Positions 27,251-34,995 of a stretch of 64,000 nt of DNA are shown here, piece by piece. The stretch is from DAONDQ01 sp035402645. Lineage in GTDB: Bacteria > Cloacimonadota > Cloacimonadia > Cloacimonadales > DAONDQ01. The DNA is taken from the NCBI GenBank assembly GCA_035402645.1, contig DAONDQ010000002.1, forward strand, positions 5,162-69,161, given 5' to 3'. Each line of letters starts with the position of its first letter. The first letter of the stretch is position 1. The notes beneath the pieces are model-generated. The model made no database searches. It saw only the letters and a program-made list of their open reading frames with translations, and was not told the origin of the DNA. Position numbers and translations under genes: made by a program.

Positions 27251-27868
27251 TTAATTGTTCGAGTCAATCCGTAAACCATCTCTTACAATATCGATGAAAT
27301 TGGTTGTGACTTCCTGCAATGAAAGCTTGGAATTTCCAAGTGCCCACTGGGTAAGTGCAAAGTCAGTAGTCCCCATGATCATGAGTGCAAAAGTCTTGGG
27401 GTCGATCTTACGGATACTTCCTTCCTCAATGGCGTCCTTCACGAGTGTTTCGACATATTCGAGGAATTCGTTCATCGGACCATAAGACGGATACTTCTTG
27501 TAGAATTCCTGGCTTTGGCGAATCTCCACGACCATGAATCTCACGACATCCGGATTCTTCATGAACAGGTCTATCTGCAATTCAGCAAATTTGAAGAGTT
27601 TCTCTCGTGCAGTCGCTTCCTTTGCGATCTTCTTGCGTATCTTGATCAGTTTGTCTTCCAGCATTTCACGCATGGCATTGATCAGAAGGTCATCCTTGTT
27701 CTTGAAATACAGGTACACAGTACCGTCAGCAACCTCTGCCTTTTTCGCTACGTCAGAGATCTTTGCCTTCATGTATCCTTTGCGGGCAAATACATTGATA
27801 GCAGAATTAATGATGGCATCCCTTTTCGATAATTGCTTGGGTGACATCGAATTTTTCAGTGTATTCAT
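27251..27868 (-). CDS. TetR/AcrR-family repressor of the efflux operon
   Basis: 205 residues from ATG 27868, with GGAGGTGATT immediately upstream; an ATG at 27880 overlaps that site. The N-terminal helix-turn-helix is typical: RDAIINSAINVFARKGY, then ISDVAKKAEVADGTVYLYFKNKDDLL. The C-terminal ligand domain is variable and gives no substrate. It is the first gene of the operon, and a matching inverted repeat lies between its promoter and its start (27929-27942), which points to autorepression and inducer-controlled expression of the pump. Confidence 0.93.
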   Translation of the reverse strand: MNTLKNSMSPKQLSKRDAIINSAINVFARKGYMKAKISDVAKKAEVADGTVYLYFKNKDDLLINAMREMLEDKLIKIRKKIAKEATAREKLFKFAELQIDLFMKNPDVVRFMVVEIRQSQEFYKKYPSYGPMNEFLEYVETLVKDAIEEGSIRKIDPKTFALMIMGTTDFALTQWALGNSKLSLQEVTTNFIDIVRDGLRIDSNN

Positions 27869-27928
27869 AATCACCTCCATTAATGATTATATTTAAAAAA
27901 CTTAAAAACTGAAACTTATTCATATGAA

Positions 27929-27942
27929 TGAATGACCATTCA
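27929..27942 (-). promoter_or_regulatory. probable TetR operator
   Basis: Perfect inverted repeat TGAATG-AC-CATTCA, just downstream of the predicted promoter. The adjacent ATTCATATGAAT (27918-27929) is a second perfect palindrome. TGAATG/CATTCA half-sites are common for TetR-family regulators. Confidence 0.65.
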
Positions 27943-27950
27943 CTTTTAAC

Positions 27951-27979
27951 CCTATATACCATTTCCGTTCTCTTGTCAA
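27951..27979 (-). promoter_or_regulatory. promoter of the efflux operon
   Basis: On the minus strand, TTGACA (27974-27979) is followed 17 bases later by TATAGG (27951-27956), with an overlapping TATATA (27953-27958). The operator lies about 10-20 bases downstream. Confidence 0.55.
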
Positions 27980-28121
27980 TGGAAAAATAAAAAAGCGAAT
28001 CTTTAGCTGTTATTCTATGTTCTCTCAAGTGCGACGGCAGGGCTTTAAAGTATCGGAACGATGTAATTTATGTAGCAATTCTCTGAAATGCTTTATTATA
28101 TGTAATATAAAGGAGTGAAAA

Positions 28122-28304
28122 ATGAAACACAATGTTGGAAAAACAGATAGAATCATACGGATCATACTTGGTATCATTGGGTTTGCGTTAGGTTTCTACT
28201 TTCATACATGGTGGGGATTGTTCGGTTTGATTCCCTTCATTACAGGCATCATAGGCTGGTGCCCAATATATGCGATCCTTGGTATCAGCACTGCAAAGAA
28301 ATAG
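28122..28304 (+). CDS. small YgaP-like (DUF2892) membrane protein
   Basis: 60 residues with AAAGGAGTG before the ATG. It starts KHNVGKTDRIIRIILG, the conserved DUF2892 N-terminus, and has two membrane segments (residues ~12-26 and 30-55). Such domains occur alone or fused to rhodanese in YgaP. The role is not established. The gene stands alone and is followed by a bidirectional terminator. Confidence 0.85.
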   Translation: MKHNVGKTDRIIRIILGIIGFALGFYFHTWWGLFGLIPFITGIIGWCPIYAILGISTAKK

Positions 28305-28313
28305 AACGGAACA

Positions 28314-28342
28314 GGGGCTTGTCATTTGATAAGTCCCTTTTC
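28314..28342. terminator. bidirectional terminator
   Basis: Stem GGGGCTTGTC/GATAAGTCCC (two wobble pairs) around ATTT, followed by TTTTCC on the plus strand. It lies between the convergent ends of the DUF2892 gene and the M81 gene. Confidence 0.65.
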
Positions 28343-28350
28343 CTATTCAC

Positions 28351-29769
28351 TCAAATAAGTTCATGTCTCGAGGTATAGGGCAGCCTGCTTAATACTTCAT
28401 CCGTGCAGCCTTGGATGAGTGCTATGTACGATTTGACTGCAATCTCCTTGAAATCCTCCGTTAAGTAACCCAACTTCACGACAATCACATCCATTTTCAT
28501 ATACTCAATTTCCAGGGCTTTGAACATTTCTGTATTCGTGAAGCCTATGTGCTTGGAAGTCAGGATCAGGCTGAATTGCTTCGTTTCAAAGAGAACCAGG
28601 TCGGATTTGAACAATCCGTAATCCGTGACTACTTTCCTGGGGATTCCCCATATTAAAGCTGGTTTGCAATACATGGTGTCGAATTTCCCGCCCACTTCGA
28701 GTTTGATTCTCCTGTTCAGATGCTTCCTGCATTTCTCAACTGCCTTTGGGTCATAGATCCCTGCGACCAGCACTTTTTTACCTGCAGTTTCCTCTTTCAG
28801 TTCATTGGAGAGGAGGTGGATCATGGAGGTATTGTCTGCTGTAGAACCGGCAGTGGGATTATCTCCGGAATCTGAAACGAAAACAGGCTTGCAGGTATCT
28901 TTGAGTGCCAGTGTCAATGCTTCTTGGGCAGGATGGGAAGGGGAAGAGAAATTGAATTCATGCTTATGCTGAAGGAATTCATGAGCAATCCTGCCAGCGA
29001 AAGCCTGTGCCTTCTCACTGTTATTCCTTGTGACGACGAGTGCGGTCACACCGTTCTCAGCAGTGTCTGCCCACGGGTATCCAAGCAGGAGAGATGCTGC
29101 GCATACCTCTTCGTCCATCTCCATGTCCTGCAGCAATTGGATCAGTGATCTCATGGGTTCGCAGTCGGTTTCGGACTTCTCACCGGCGATCAGGCAGTCA
29201 ACTTTGGAGGATCCCATGGTGAGATTCACCTGTCCCCTGAGTGCTATATCTGCCATTTGCGCAGTCTGCCATCCTGTTTCATAGGCATCAATGTGTGGTG
29301 CTGTCTTGAATCCTGTAAGGGCAGTGGCATAGCGGAGCATTTCATCTGTGATCGTGGCATGCATATCCAATCCGCAGAATACGGGGATATTTGGATATTG
29401 ATGATGAATATCACGAAGAAGGTCAGTCTCGGCAGACCCGATATTCTTCACGCGCATGGAACCGTGCAGGGCGAGGACGAAGGCATCGAATGGAGGCTCT
29501 TCTTCAAGGTAGCGGAAGAACTTCGCTTTCAAGTCCCTGTATAATCCTTCATCCACTTCACCATTGGGCACAGCCTTGGCAAAAACAAGAGGGATAAGTT
29601 GATATTGCGGGAGTTTCTCGAAATACTCGATAATGCCTTTTACTATCAAATATGAATTGCGATTTGGGAAAATTTCCTGTCTATCGAAGATAATAAAATC
29701 ATCAATTCCTGTGATAATGGGGTTGAAGGTATCGGATTCATGGAAGAATCCGCCGATGGCAATTCTCAT
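28351..29769 (-). CDS. M81-family (MlrC-like) metallopeptidase
   Basis: 472 residues starting MRIAIGGFFHESDTFNP, the characteristic N-terminus of the family. Further conserved elements are ALHGSM, GLDMHATIT, FKTAPHIDAYETG (likely metal-binding His/Asp residues) and VSDSGDNPTAGSTADNT. Family members include the microcystin-degrading enzyme MlrC, but most are of unknown substrate, so a toxin-degrading role should not be assumed. No signal peptide. It overlaps the CutC gene by four bases (ATGA) and is the last gene of a three-gene operon. Confidence 0.88.
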   Translation of the reverse strand: MRIAIGGFFHESDTFNPIITGIDDFIIFDRQEIFPNRNSYLIVKGIIEYFEKLPQYQLIPLVFAKAVPNGEVDEGLYRDLKAKFFRYLEEEPPFDAFVLALHGSMRVKNIGSAETDLLRDIHHQYPNIPVFCGLDMHATITDEMLRYATALTGFKTAPHIDAYETGWQTAQMADIALRGQVNLTMGSSKVDCLIAGEKSETDCEPMRSLIQLLQDMEMDEEVCAASLLLGYPWADTAENGVTALVVTRNNSEKAQAFAGRIAHEFLQHKHEFNFSSPSHPAQEALTLALKDTCKPVFVSDSGDNPTAGSTADNTSMIHLLSNELKEETAGKKVLVAGIYDPKAVEKCRKHLNRRIKLEVGGKFDTMYCKPALIWGIPRKVVTDYGLFKSDLVLFETKQFSLILTSKHIGFTNTEMFKALEIEYMKMDVIVVKLGYLTEDFKEIAVKSYIALIQGCTDEVLSRLPYTSRHELI

Positions 29770-30509
29770 AAGCGAATCTGTTCCTTTATTTTTCTAATCT
29801 TATCGGTATCGGTACGGAGCAATTCGTATTCAGAATTGTTAGAATGCCCCATATGCAGATGCTGAGGGCGAAAGAGCATTCTTCCATTGATCGATTTCAC
29901 GGCAGACATGTGGAACTCAGTTGCCTGTGTGATCTTGAGAATATCGAGGATATTGGTTTCATTGATTCCGGCACCCGGCATGATGATGATCCTGTCACCT
30001 GCCTGCTGTACAAGCTGCGCAATCAATTGCATTCCCTCCCAGGCTGAAGGTTTCTGCCCGGATGTAAGAATCCTGTTTGCACCGGAACTGATGATGGCTT
30101 CCAAGGCGACAGTCGGATTGGATGTCATATCGAAGGCACGATGAAAGGTAACGCTCATGGGACGGGAAAGTTCCACCAATTCAGTGGTTCTTTCTGTATC
30201 GACACCGCCGTCAGGCTTCAGGATACCAAAAACTACTCCGTCAGCTCCAGCTTCCCTGGTGAGTCGGATATCGGTTTTCATGATCTCGAACTCTTCTTCA
30301 GAATAGCAGAAATCACCGGCTCTGGGGCGAATGATGATATAAATCGGAATGTGAAGGTGTTTCCTGACTTGCTGAATCATACCGAGAGAAGGCGTGGTGC
30401 CACCCTCAGATAGGTTGGTACATAGTTCAATGCGGTCAGCCCCTGCCTTTTCTGCAATGATGGCAGATTCGACTGAATCAAGGCTGATTTCAAGAAGTAT
30501 GGGATGCAT
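29766..30509 (-). CDS. cutC: CutC-family protein
   Basis: 247 residues, the normal length. The TIM-barrel family signature is clear: LLEISLDSVESAIIAEKAGADRIELC (split over strand 1 and helix 1), LSEGGTTPS, IIIRPRAGDFCYSEEE, GADGVVFGIL and VTFHRAFD. The family was named for copper tolerance in E. coli, though direct copper handling is disputed. It overlaps its upstream neighbour by 20 bases and its downstream neighbour by four, so the three genes are tightly coupled. Confidence 0.93.
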   Translation of the reverse strand: MHPILLEISLDSVESAIIAEKAGADRIELCTNLSEGGTTPSLGMIQQVRKHLHIPIYIIIRPRAGDFCYSEEEFEIMKTDIRLTREAGADGVVFGILKPDGGVDTERTTELVELSRPMSVTFHRAFDMTSNPTVALEAIISSGANRILTSGQKPSAWEGMQLIAQLVQQAGDRIIIMPGAGINETNILDILKITQATEFHMSAVKSINGRMLFRPQHLHMGHSNNSEYELLRTDTDKIRKIKEQIRL

Positions 30510-31572
30510 ATTGGCTTATCTTTGCTTTGAGTCCACCATCCATTGCCTGTACGATGTTCATGCCAGGCTTTTCGTTTGCTTCCACGATGATGGGACCTTC
30601 ATCTGTGATGGCGACATCCCAGCCGACCAGGAAGTTGAAGAACAGAAGCCTGTGTGCTTTCGTACAGAGTTCAATTGCATCCTTCATATAGGGAATGGAG
30701 TAACCTTCAAATGGGATATGGCTGTCAGGATGTTCCAGCGCTATGCTTTTATCCGGGATGGAAAGATTGTAATAACCGTATTTCTTCAGGCATTGTTTCT
30801 CGACATCGATTCCGACATAGATGGAGCCTTTGCTCCAGGAATCAGTGGTCTGGTTGCCTGTTGCTAGGGCTTGGAAACCTGTAAGATAAACCGGTTCATC
30901 GCCATCGAGGATCGTGACAATGCGCGTGGTATTCAAGGCTGTGCTGTTTATTTTGCGAATCGCTTCATGTGATTTCATGCGTGGCTGAACGAGCCAGATA
31001 CCGCTTTTCAGTTTATTATTCAATTCATTTGATGAACAGGCTGTGTTATTGATGTTCATGCCTTTTTCATTCATGGTCAAGGCAAGGACTCCTTCTCCCG
31101 CTTCCAAGGTCAGGTTTTTCAGGATGATGTCCTGGTATTTGTCTGTAAGCGCATTGAGGTCTTGAAGCTGATTGTCTCTGTCTATGAACTTTCCCTTTGC
31201 AATGATGCCGAGGTGAGGGATGCAGGGAATGTTGTTGGCTTGCAGGAAGGAGTTGGCTACGAATTTGTCCTTTGTCAGGATATCATAATTCAGATCATGC
31301 TTTCCGTATCGCTTCACCAGTTTGGTTTCGGTCTTGTGTTTGATGTCCAGGTATTCACGGGTGCCAATAAAATCAGACTGACTCGTTCCCGCTTCATTCA
31401 AACCATACGCATAATACATAGTATTCAGGTCATTACCTGCAAAGACCCATTGGTTCAATTCATTGAATATGTTGGCTGGTTTCTTAGTGAGTTTTCCGAG
31501 ATAGAATTTATTCTTTCCCGTCATGAATCGGTATATCTGATATTGAATATAGAGAAAGCGTTTCAGAGTCAT
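30490..31572 (-). CDS. ATP-grasp protein, sugar-transfer-associated type
   Basis: 360 residues. The ATP-grasp fold is indicated by DKFVANSFLQANNIPCIPHLG (entry to the ATP domain), KNLTLEAGEGVLAL (nucleotide loop), and VGWDVAITDEGPIIVEANEKPG (metal-binding Asp, Glu and Asn near residues 325-345). This resembles the ATP-grasp enzymes found next to polysaccharide or hexapeptide-transferase genes, which ligate an amino or carboxyl group to an acceptor. Here it is instead the first gene of an operon with CutC and an M81 peptidase. Peptide or glutamate ligation is possible but unproven. Confidence 0.8.
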   Translation of the reverse strand: MTLKRFLYIQYQIYRFMTGKNKFYLGKLTKKPANIFNELNQWVFAGNDLNTMYYAYGLNEAGTSQSDFIGTREYLDIKHKTETKLVKRYGKHDLNYDILTKDKFVANSFLQANNIPCIPHLGIIAKGKFIDRDNQLQDLNALTDKYQDIILKNLTLEAGEGVLALTMNEKGMNINNTACSSNELNNKLKSGIWLVQPRMKSHEAIRKINSTALNTTRIVTILDGDEPVYLTGFQALATGNQTTDSWSKGSIYVGIDVEKQCLKKYGYYNLSIPDKSIALEHPDSHIPFEGYSIPYMKDAIELCTKAHRLLFFNFLVGWDVAITDEGPIIVEANEKPGMNIVQAMDGGLKAKISQYASHTS

Positions 31573-31643
31573 GAGCTTTCACCTCTTTTTTCACAATCGA
31601 TATACTGATGCATATTGAATGGACGATTGTGTCAATGCTTTTC

Positions 31644-31735
31644 TATTCCTGTTCCCTGTTCCCTGTTCCCTGTTCCCTGTTCCCTTCTTCTCTGCAACTC
31701 TTAGTTTTTAGTTCTTACTTCTTAACTTTCTGCTT
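31644..31735. repeat. 7 bp periodic arrays (GTTCCCT and TTCTTAG types)
   Basis: Five exact copies of GTTCCCT (31651-31685), followed by heptamers CTCTTAG, TTTTTAG, TTCTTAC, TTCTTAA. The two arrays differ in sequence but share the same period. Confidence 0.75.
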
Positions 31736-31747
31736 TAATTACCTTAT

Positions 31748-31839
31748 ATATACATGGTCTAAAAGACTACGTAGCACTGTCTGAAAGACAGCGTTCCTCT
31801 GCAACTCTTAGTTCTTAGTTTTTAGTTTTTAATTTTTAA
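31748..31839. repeat. dispersed hairpin element plus 7 bp array, copy 1
   Basis: ACATGGTCTAAAAGACTACGTAG and CACTGTCTGAAAGACAG form two hairpins; heptamers CTCTTAG, TTCTTAG, TTTTTAG, TTTTTAA, TTTTTAA follow. Nearly identical to 34897-34986, downstream of the paralogous gene. Confidence 0.75.
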
Positions 31840-31844
31840 TTCCC

Positions 31845-34800
31845 CTACTTCACCAACACCATTTTCTTCATGATGGTTTTATCTCCAGTTGTCAGGCGAT
31901 AGAAATAGACTCCTGAAGAAACAGATTTGTCATGGTTGTCCGTACCGTACCAGGTGATCTCATGATTGCCTGCAGTTTGCCAATCATTTAGCAGAGTCCT
32001 GACCTTCTGACCCTTTATATTGTATATTTCCATTCTAACCTGTCCATTTGCAGGAAGGGAATATCGGATTGTTGTTTCAGGATTAAAGGGATTGGGGTAG
32101 TTCTGTGACAAAGAGAACATAGTGGCAGCTGCATTCGGGTCATGTGTTCCAACAGTGTCATTGCTTAGTTTCTGCAGAAACAATCCAACCTTGTCGTTAT
32201 TCCATATCGTATTGTGATAAGGATCAGATCTTTTGAATGCATATTCATTCCAAGCAATATAGGCATTATTTTGGTCTGAAGTAACAGCTAAGTTTGAGGC
32301 ATAGTTCACAGGATTACTCAATAATGTACCGGCGGGATGGCCTACCTGACTGCCAAACTGATCGACATACTGATAGGTTATATGAGCAATTTCATCTTCA
32401 ATATGATTCATGGCAACCAGTTGACCACCATTTAGGAATCCGCAAACCTGAAAGTCTTCAAAAGTAACATTTGTATTTGTAGTATTTATCACTGTTGTAT
32501 CTGCAATCATAGGAGTGCTATCGAAATTATATTTGGAGTACATTAGTTTCTCTGGAGAACCATCTAAAGACCAGAGGTATGTTATTCCCCAATCATCCAT
32601 AGTCTGGTTGTGCATGAGTGCGGAATCAGAAATCAATAGTCCATTGCTATCCCACAACAGCTGACCTTGGGGAGAAATTTTCTGGGCAAAAAGCTTTCCC
32701 TGTTCACGAGAAGCAAACCATGAGATAAACATACCCTGGTCATTTGATTGGATGATAGGATCAGATTCATCGTTAAAACTATTGGGATAATCATCTATTC
32801 TACGACCATACTCAGGCCATCCTGCTTCAGGTATGCCTTCAGGTGATATCATTTGAGCCTTGAGAAGACTCGAGTTGCCTTCAGATTGTTTTATTACCAA
32901 ATATCTTCCTGATATTCCTATTACCGAATTGTAAACATTCATAATATTTGGATTCGTAATAAAAACACCGTTTTCACCCCATTGTTTTTGTCCATTCACA
33001 ATTTTCTGGCACGCTGCAGCAATACGATGATCTTGTTGAATTAACTTAGACCAGCCTACATAAAAAGCACCATTATCATAAGAAATATAAGGATTTGTTT
33101 GAAATGAATAATCTGAACCGGATACTTGCAGGCCCTGTTCACCCCAGAGGGTATTTCCATCAGCATCGATCAATTGGGCATAGATTTTGTGTGTATCGCC
33201 GACCGAATGATTCCAGGCTATTGCAACCTGATCATTATCACCCAAAGTGATTGAAAAGTTAGTAGCGTAAGCATTATAATCCGCTATTAGTTTTCTGCCA
33301 TTTTCTTCCAGGAGGCAAATTCCATCATCATTGACAATTTGATAATATAGCTGTTGAGGTTCAGAAAAACGCCCATCATTCCAAATAAGAATTGTATCAT
33401 TGCTTCTGTGAATGATCTTTGGACTTGCATAAATAATATCTCCACATATTTCCATGATAACATTCTTTCCATTTGCTTCCAGTTGAGCGGTTCCATCAAT
33501 ATTATATAATTGCGTTGAAATACCTTGTTCACCATTACATTGATCCTGCCATGTGAAGCAAATAAGATTATTTGATTGCGAAGCTTTTAGCGGTTTGTTA
33601 TAATCGGAATGATTACTAACGATCATACCTGTGTTGCCCCATAACCCCGATCCGGCAGAATCAATATGCTGAGCAACTATATTATTGGGAAAGGAAGTAT
33701 CCTGCCATAAGATACAGATACCGCCATTTTGATCATGTGTAAGACTATATGCATGATCGCCTTTGTTTCCAATACCTTGATCAATCCACATGCTTCCCCA
33801 TAAAGGTACGCCTTCAGAGGATAAAAGCTGGATATGAATAAGGTGTGCATCTGTGTAAAGTTGTTCAATTGCCCACGAAATTGCTATTTTATTATCGGAT
33901 GTAATTTCGCATTTGACTTCATTCAAATCCGAAAAATCATTTGTTATGAATAGGGCTGTTGGAGCTTGCCATAATGGAGCGCCATCATTTCCAATTTTTT
34001 GAGAAGCTACATTATATGATGAACCTTCTATATATTGCCAGGTACAGATAAATGAGTTGTTATCATATTTAACAAAGGATTCCAATTTTATATCATTCGT
34101 GCCCTGTTGGCTAAATACATTCGTTTCCTGAATAGATACACCCGTATTATTATATCTGATCACTGAAATTAATTGGGTATCATCAATCCTATTTTTGTAA
34201 CCGAGAAGAAAACCGCCTCCAGAATCATTAATCGCTATGCTATTCACAGTTGGCATGGGTGAAAGGGCAATACCATCATCCTGCCATTGAGTGGTTCCCA
34301 AAGAATTTACCAATTGCCCATATGCATAATATTCTCCACCTCTTGTATCTTCCCATATGAAATAGCATGATCCCTCTGAACCTGCAATTAATTGTATGTT
34401 ATTTTTATATTTTTGATTCGAACAAATTGTAATTCCTTCCTGACCCCATAATCTAGAACCACTTTCATTGATTGCATTCGCACATAGTAGTGAATAGTCA
34501 TTTTCCGAAAAGTTGGTTGAATAATCATTCCAACAGATGACATACGTCTCCGAAGTTGTACGTATTATTCGGGGCTGTTCCTGGCTTCCTGAACGATTAG
34601 ATATGACAACCGGTTGTTGCCAAACAGGTGAGCCTTGAAGTGTAAACTTCTGCGCATAAATGTCCCTGGTACCGGAACTAATATCCGACCACACATATAT
34701 AATTTTACCATCCGGAGTATCAGCGGAAGAACCTAACCATTCGATCTCTCCTCCCTTACGAACTTGTGTCGGAGTATCCCAAACTGGAGCGGCAAAAATA

Positions 34801-34847
34801 AAAAATGTAGTTGTGCAAAGTATCACTAAAAGTAGAATGTGTTTCAT
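31845..34847 (-). CDS. large secreted protein with C-terminal sorting domain, paralogue A
   Basis: 1000 residues; signal peptide residues 1-19, good AGGGAGGAAG site. The body is built from many repeats of ~50-60 residues with patterns such as DIYAQKFTLQGSPVWQ and KIYAQLIDADGNTLWGEQG, suggesting a beta-propeller or beta-solenoid (delta-60-like). The C-terminal ~85 residues (NYPNPFNPETT ... KKMVLVK) are a FlgD-like sorting domain, so the protein is probably exported by the type IX system and displayed or released. No catalytic motif is seen; adhesion or binding is possible. It lies head-to-tail with its paralogue at 34996. Confidence 0.85.
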   Translation of the reverse strand: MKHILLLVILCTTTFFIFAAPVWDTPTQVRKGGEIEWLGSSADTPDGKIIYVWSDISSGTRDIYAQKFTLQGSPVWQQPVVISNRSGSQEQPRIIRTTSETYVICWNDYSTNFSENDYSLLCANAINESGSRLWGQEGITICSNQKYKNNIQLIAGSEGSCYFIWEDTRGGEYYAYGQLVNSLGTTQWQDDGIALSPMPTVNSIAINDSGGGFLLGYKNRIDDTQLISVIRYNNTGVSIQETNVFSQQGTNDIKLESFVKYDNNSFICTWQYIEGSSYNVASQKIGNDGAPLWQAPTALFITNDFSDLNEVKCEITSDNKIAISWAIEQLYTDAHLIHIQLLSSEGVPLWGSMWIDQGIGNKGDHAYSLTHDQNGGICILWQDTSFPNNIVAQHIDSAGSGLWGNTGMIVSNHSDYNKPLKASQSNNLICFTWQDQCNGEQGISTQLYNIDGTAQLEANGKNVIMEICGDIIYASPKIIHRSNDTILIWNDGRFSEPQQLYYQIVNDDGICLLEENGRKLIADYNAYATNFSITLGDNDQVAIAWNHSVGDTHKIYAQLIDADGNTLWGEQGLQVSGSDYSFQTNPYISYDNGAFYVGWSKLIQQDHRIAAACQKIVNGQKQWGENGVFITNPNIMNVYNSVIGISGRYLVIKQSEGNSSLLKAQMISPEGIPEAGWPEYGRRIDDYPNSFNDESDPIIQSNDQGMFISWFASREQGKLFAQKISPQGQLLWDSNGLLISDSALMHNQTMDDWGITYLWSLDGSPEKLMYSKYNFDSTPMIADTTVINTTNTNVTFEDFQVCGFLNGGQLVAMNHIEDEIAHITYQYVDQFGSQVGHPAGTLLSNPVNYASNLAVTSDQNNAYIAWNEYAFKRSDPYHNTIWNNDKVGLFLQKLSNDTVGTHDPNAAATMFSLSQNYPNPFNPETTIRYSLPANGQVRMEIYNIKGQKVRTLLNDWQTAGNHEITWYGTDNHDKSVSSGVYFYRLTTGDKTIMKKMVLVK

Positions 34848-34896
34848 GACTTCCTCCCTATTTACGTCTTTAAGGTGGGGTATTCTATTGATGAAA

Positions 34897-34986
34897 TATA
34901 TACATGGTCTAAAAGACCACGTAGCACTGTCTGAAAGACAGCGTTCCTCTGCAACTCTTAGTTCTTGGTTATTAGTTTTTAGTTCT
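34897..34986. repeat. dispersed hairpin element plus 7 bp array, copy 2
   Basis: Matches 31748-31839: ACATGGTCTAAAAGACC (here a perfect GGTCT/AGACC stem), CTGTCTGAAAGACAG, then heptamers CTCTTAG, TTCTTGG, TTATTAG, TTTTTAG. It lies just downstream of paralogue B. Confidence 0.75.
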
Positions 34987-34995
34987 TCTCTCCCC

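Noticed and set aside
28351..29769. Microcystin-degrading MlrC
   Set aside because: The family match is clear, but no other mlr genes are nearby and most M81 proteins have other, unknown substrates.
31651..31685. GTTCCCT array as a phase-variation switch
   Set aside because: It lies between the ends of two minus-strand operon units, not within a coding region or between promoter elements, so unit changes would not alter a reading frame.
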